Assembly: GCA_028686565.1 (NCBI GenBank)
Contig: JAQUBU010000173.1
Coordinates: forward strand, 1 to 5,306
DNA: 5,306 bases
Direction of reading: 5' to 3'
Origin: Syntrophomonadaceae bacterium
GTDB taxonomy: Bacteria; Bacillota; Syntrophomonadia; Syntrophomonadales; Syntrophomonadaceae
Shown: in pieces, positions 5,279-5,306 of the stretch
How the letters are laid out: each line of letters opens with the position of its first letter
Numbering within the stretch: the stretch's first letter is position 1
Translations under genes and position numbers: made by a program
The notes under the pieces: generated by a model
Databases searched by the model: none
What the model saw: the letters and a program-made list of their open reading frames with translations, nothing else
What the model was told of the DNA's origin: nothing

Positions 5279-5306
5279 GACATAATAATTCATATTTTTA
5301 TAATTT

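Noticed and set aside
5239..5283. Upstream ATG extending the diguanylate cyclase by 15 residues
   Set aside because: No ribosome binding site before it, and the likely -10 box (5273-5278) lies downstream of it. AGGTGA at 5243-5248 supports the ATG at 5238.

Overview
The window looks like a chromosomal piece of an anaerobic, low- to mid-GC Gram-positive bacterium, probably a clostridial or Peptococcaceae-type Firmicute. The reasons are the AT-rich intergenic DNA, the strong AGGAG/GGGGTG-type ribosome binding sites, the use of TTG and GTG starts, and a MetV-MetF type methylenetetrahydrofolate reductase like those of acetogens, syntrophs and sulfate reducers. The taxonomic placement is inference.

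Layout from left to right. (1) Positions 1-161, minus strand: the 5' end of a gamma-glutamylcyclotransferase-like (AIG2-type) gene that runs off the left edge, with a good sigma-A-like promoter at 233-261. (2) Positions 162-580: gene-free DNA holding that promoter, a hairpin-bearing repeat (copy A) and the probable terminator of the next gene. (3) Positions 581-1981, minus strand: a full-length PurF paralogue. Its phosphoribosyltransferase half and its four Fe-S cysteines are intact, but it starts Met-Ser-Gly, lacks the catalytic N-terminal cysteine and has lost the usual glutamine-pocket motif. (4) Positions 1982-2418: a 437-bp divergent intergenic region with a second, longer and inverted copy of the repeat (copy B), a possible gene remnant on the minus strand and an extended -10 promoter. 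(5) Positions 2419-4032, plus strand: a 537-residue MetF-MetV fusion. (6) Positions 4114-5238, minus strand: a six-TM membrane diguanylate cyclase, convergent with the fusion gene and ending at a probable terminator in the 81-bp gap.

The PurF-like protein and the MetF-MetV fusion are divergently transcribed and both touch folate, one-carbon or purine chemistry, but the sequence shows no direct functional link. No tRNA, rRNA, CRISPR array, transposase or known riboswitch was recognised. The points most worth a second look are the glutaminase-dead PurF paralogue, the MetF-MetV fusion outside any visible Wood-Ljungdahl cluster, and the two related hairpin repeats placed in opposite orientation on either side of the PurF-like gene.
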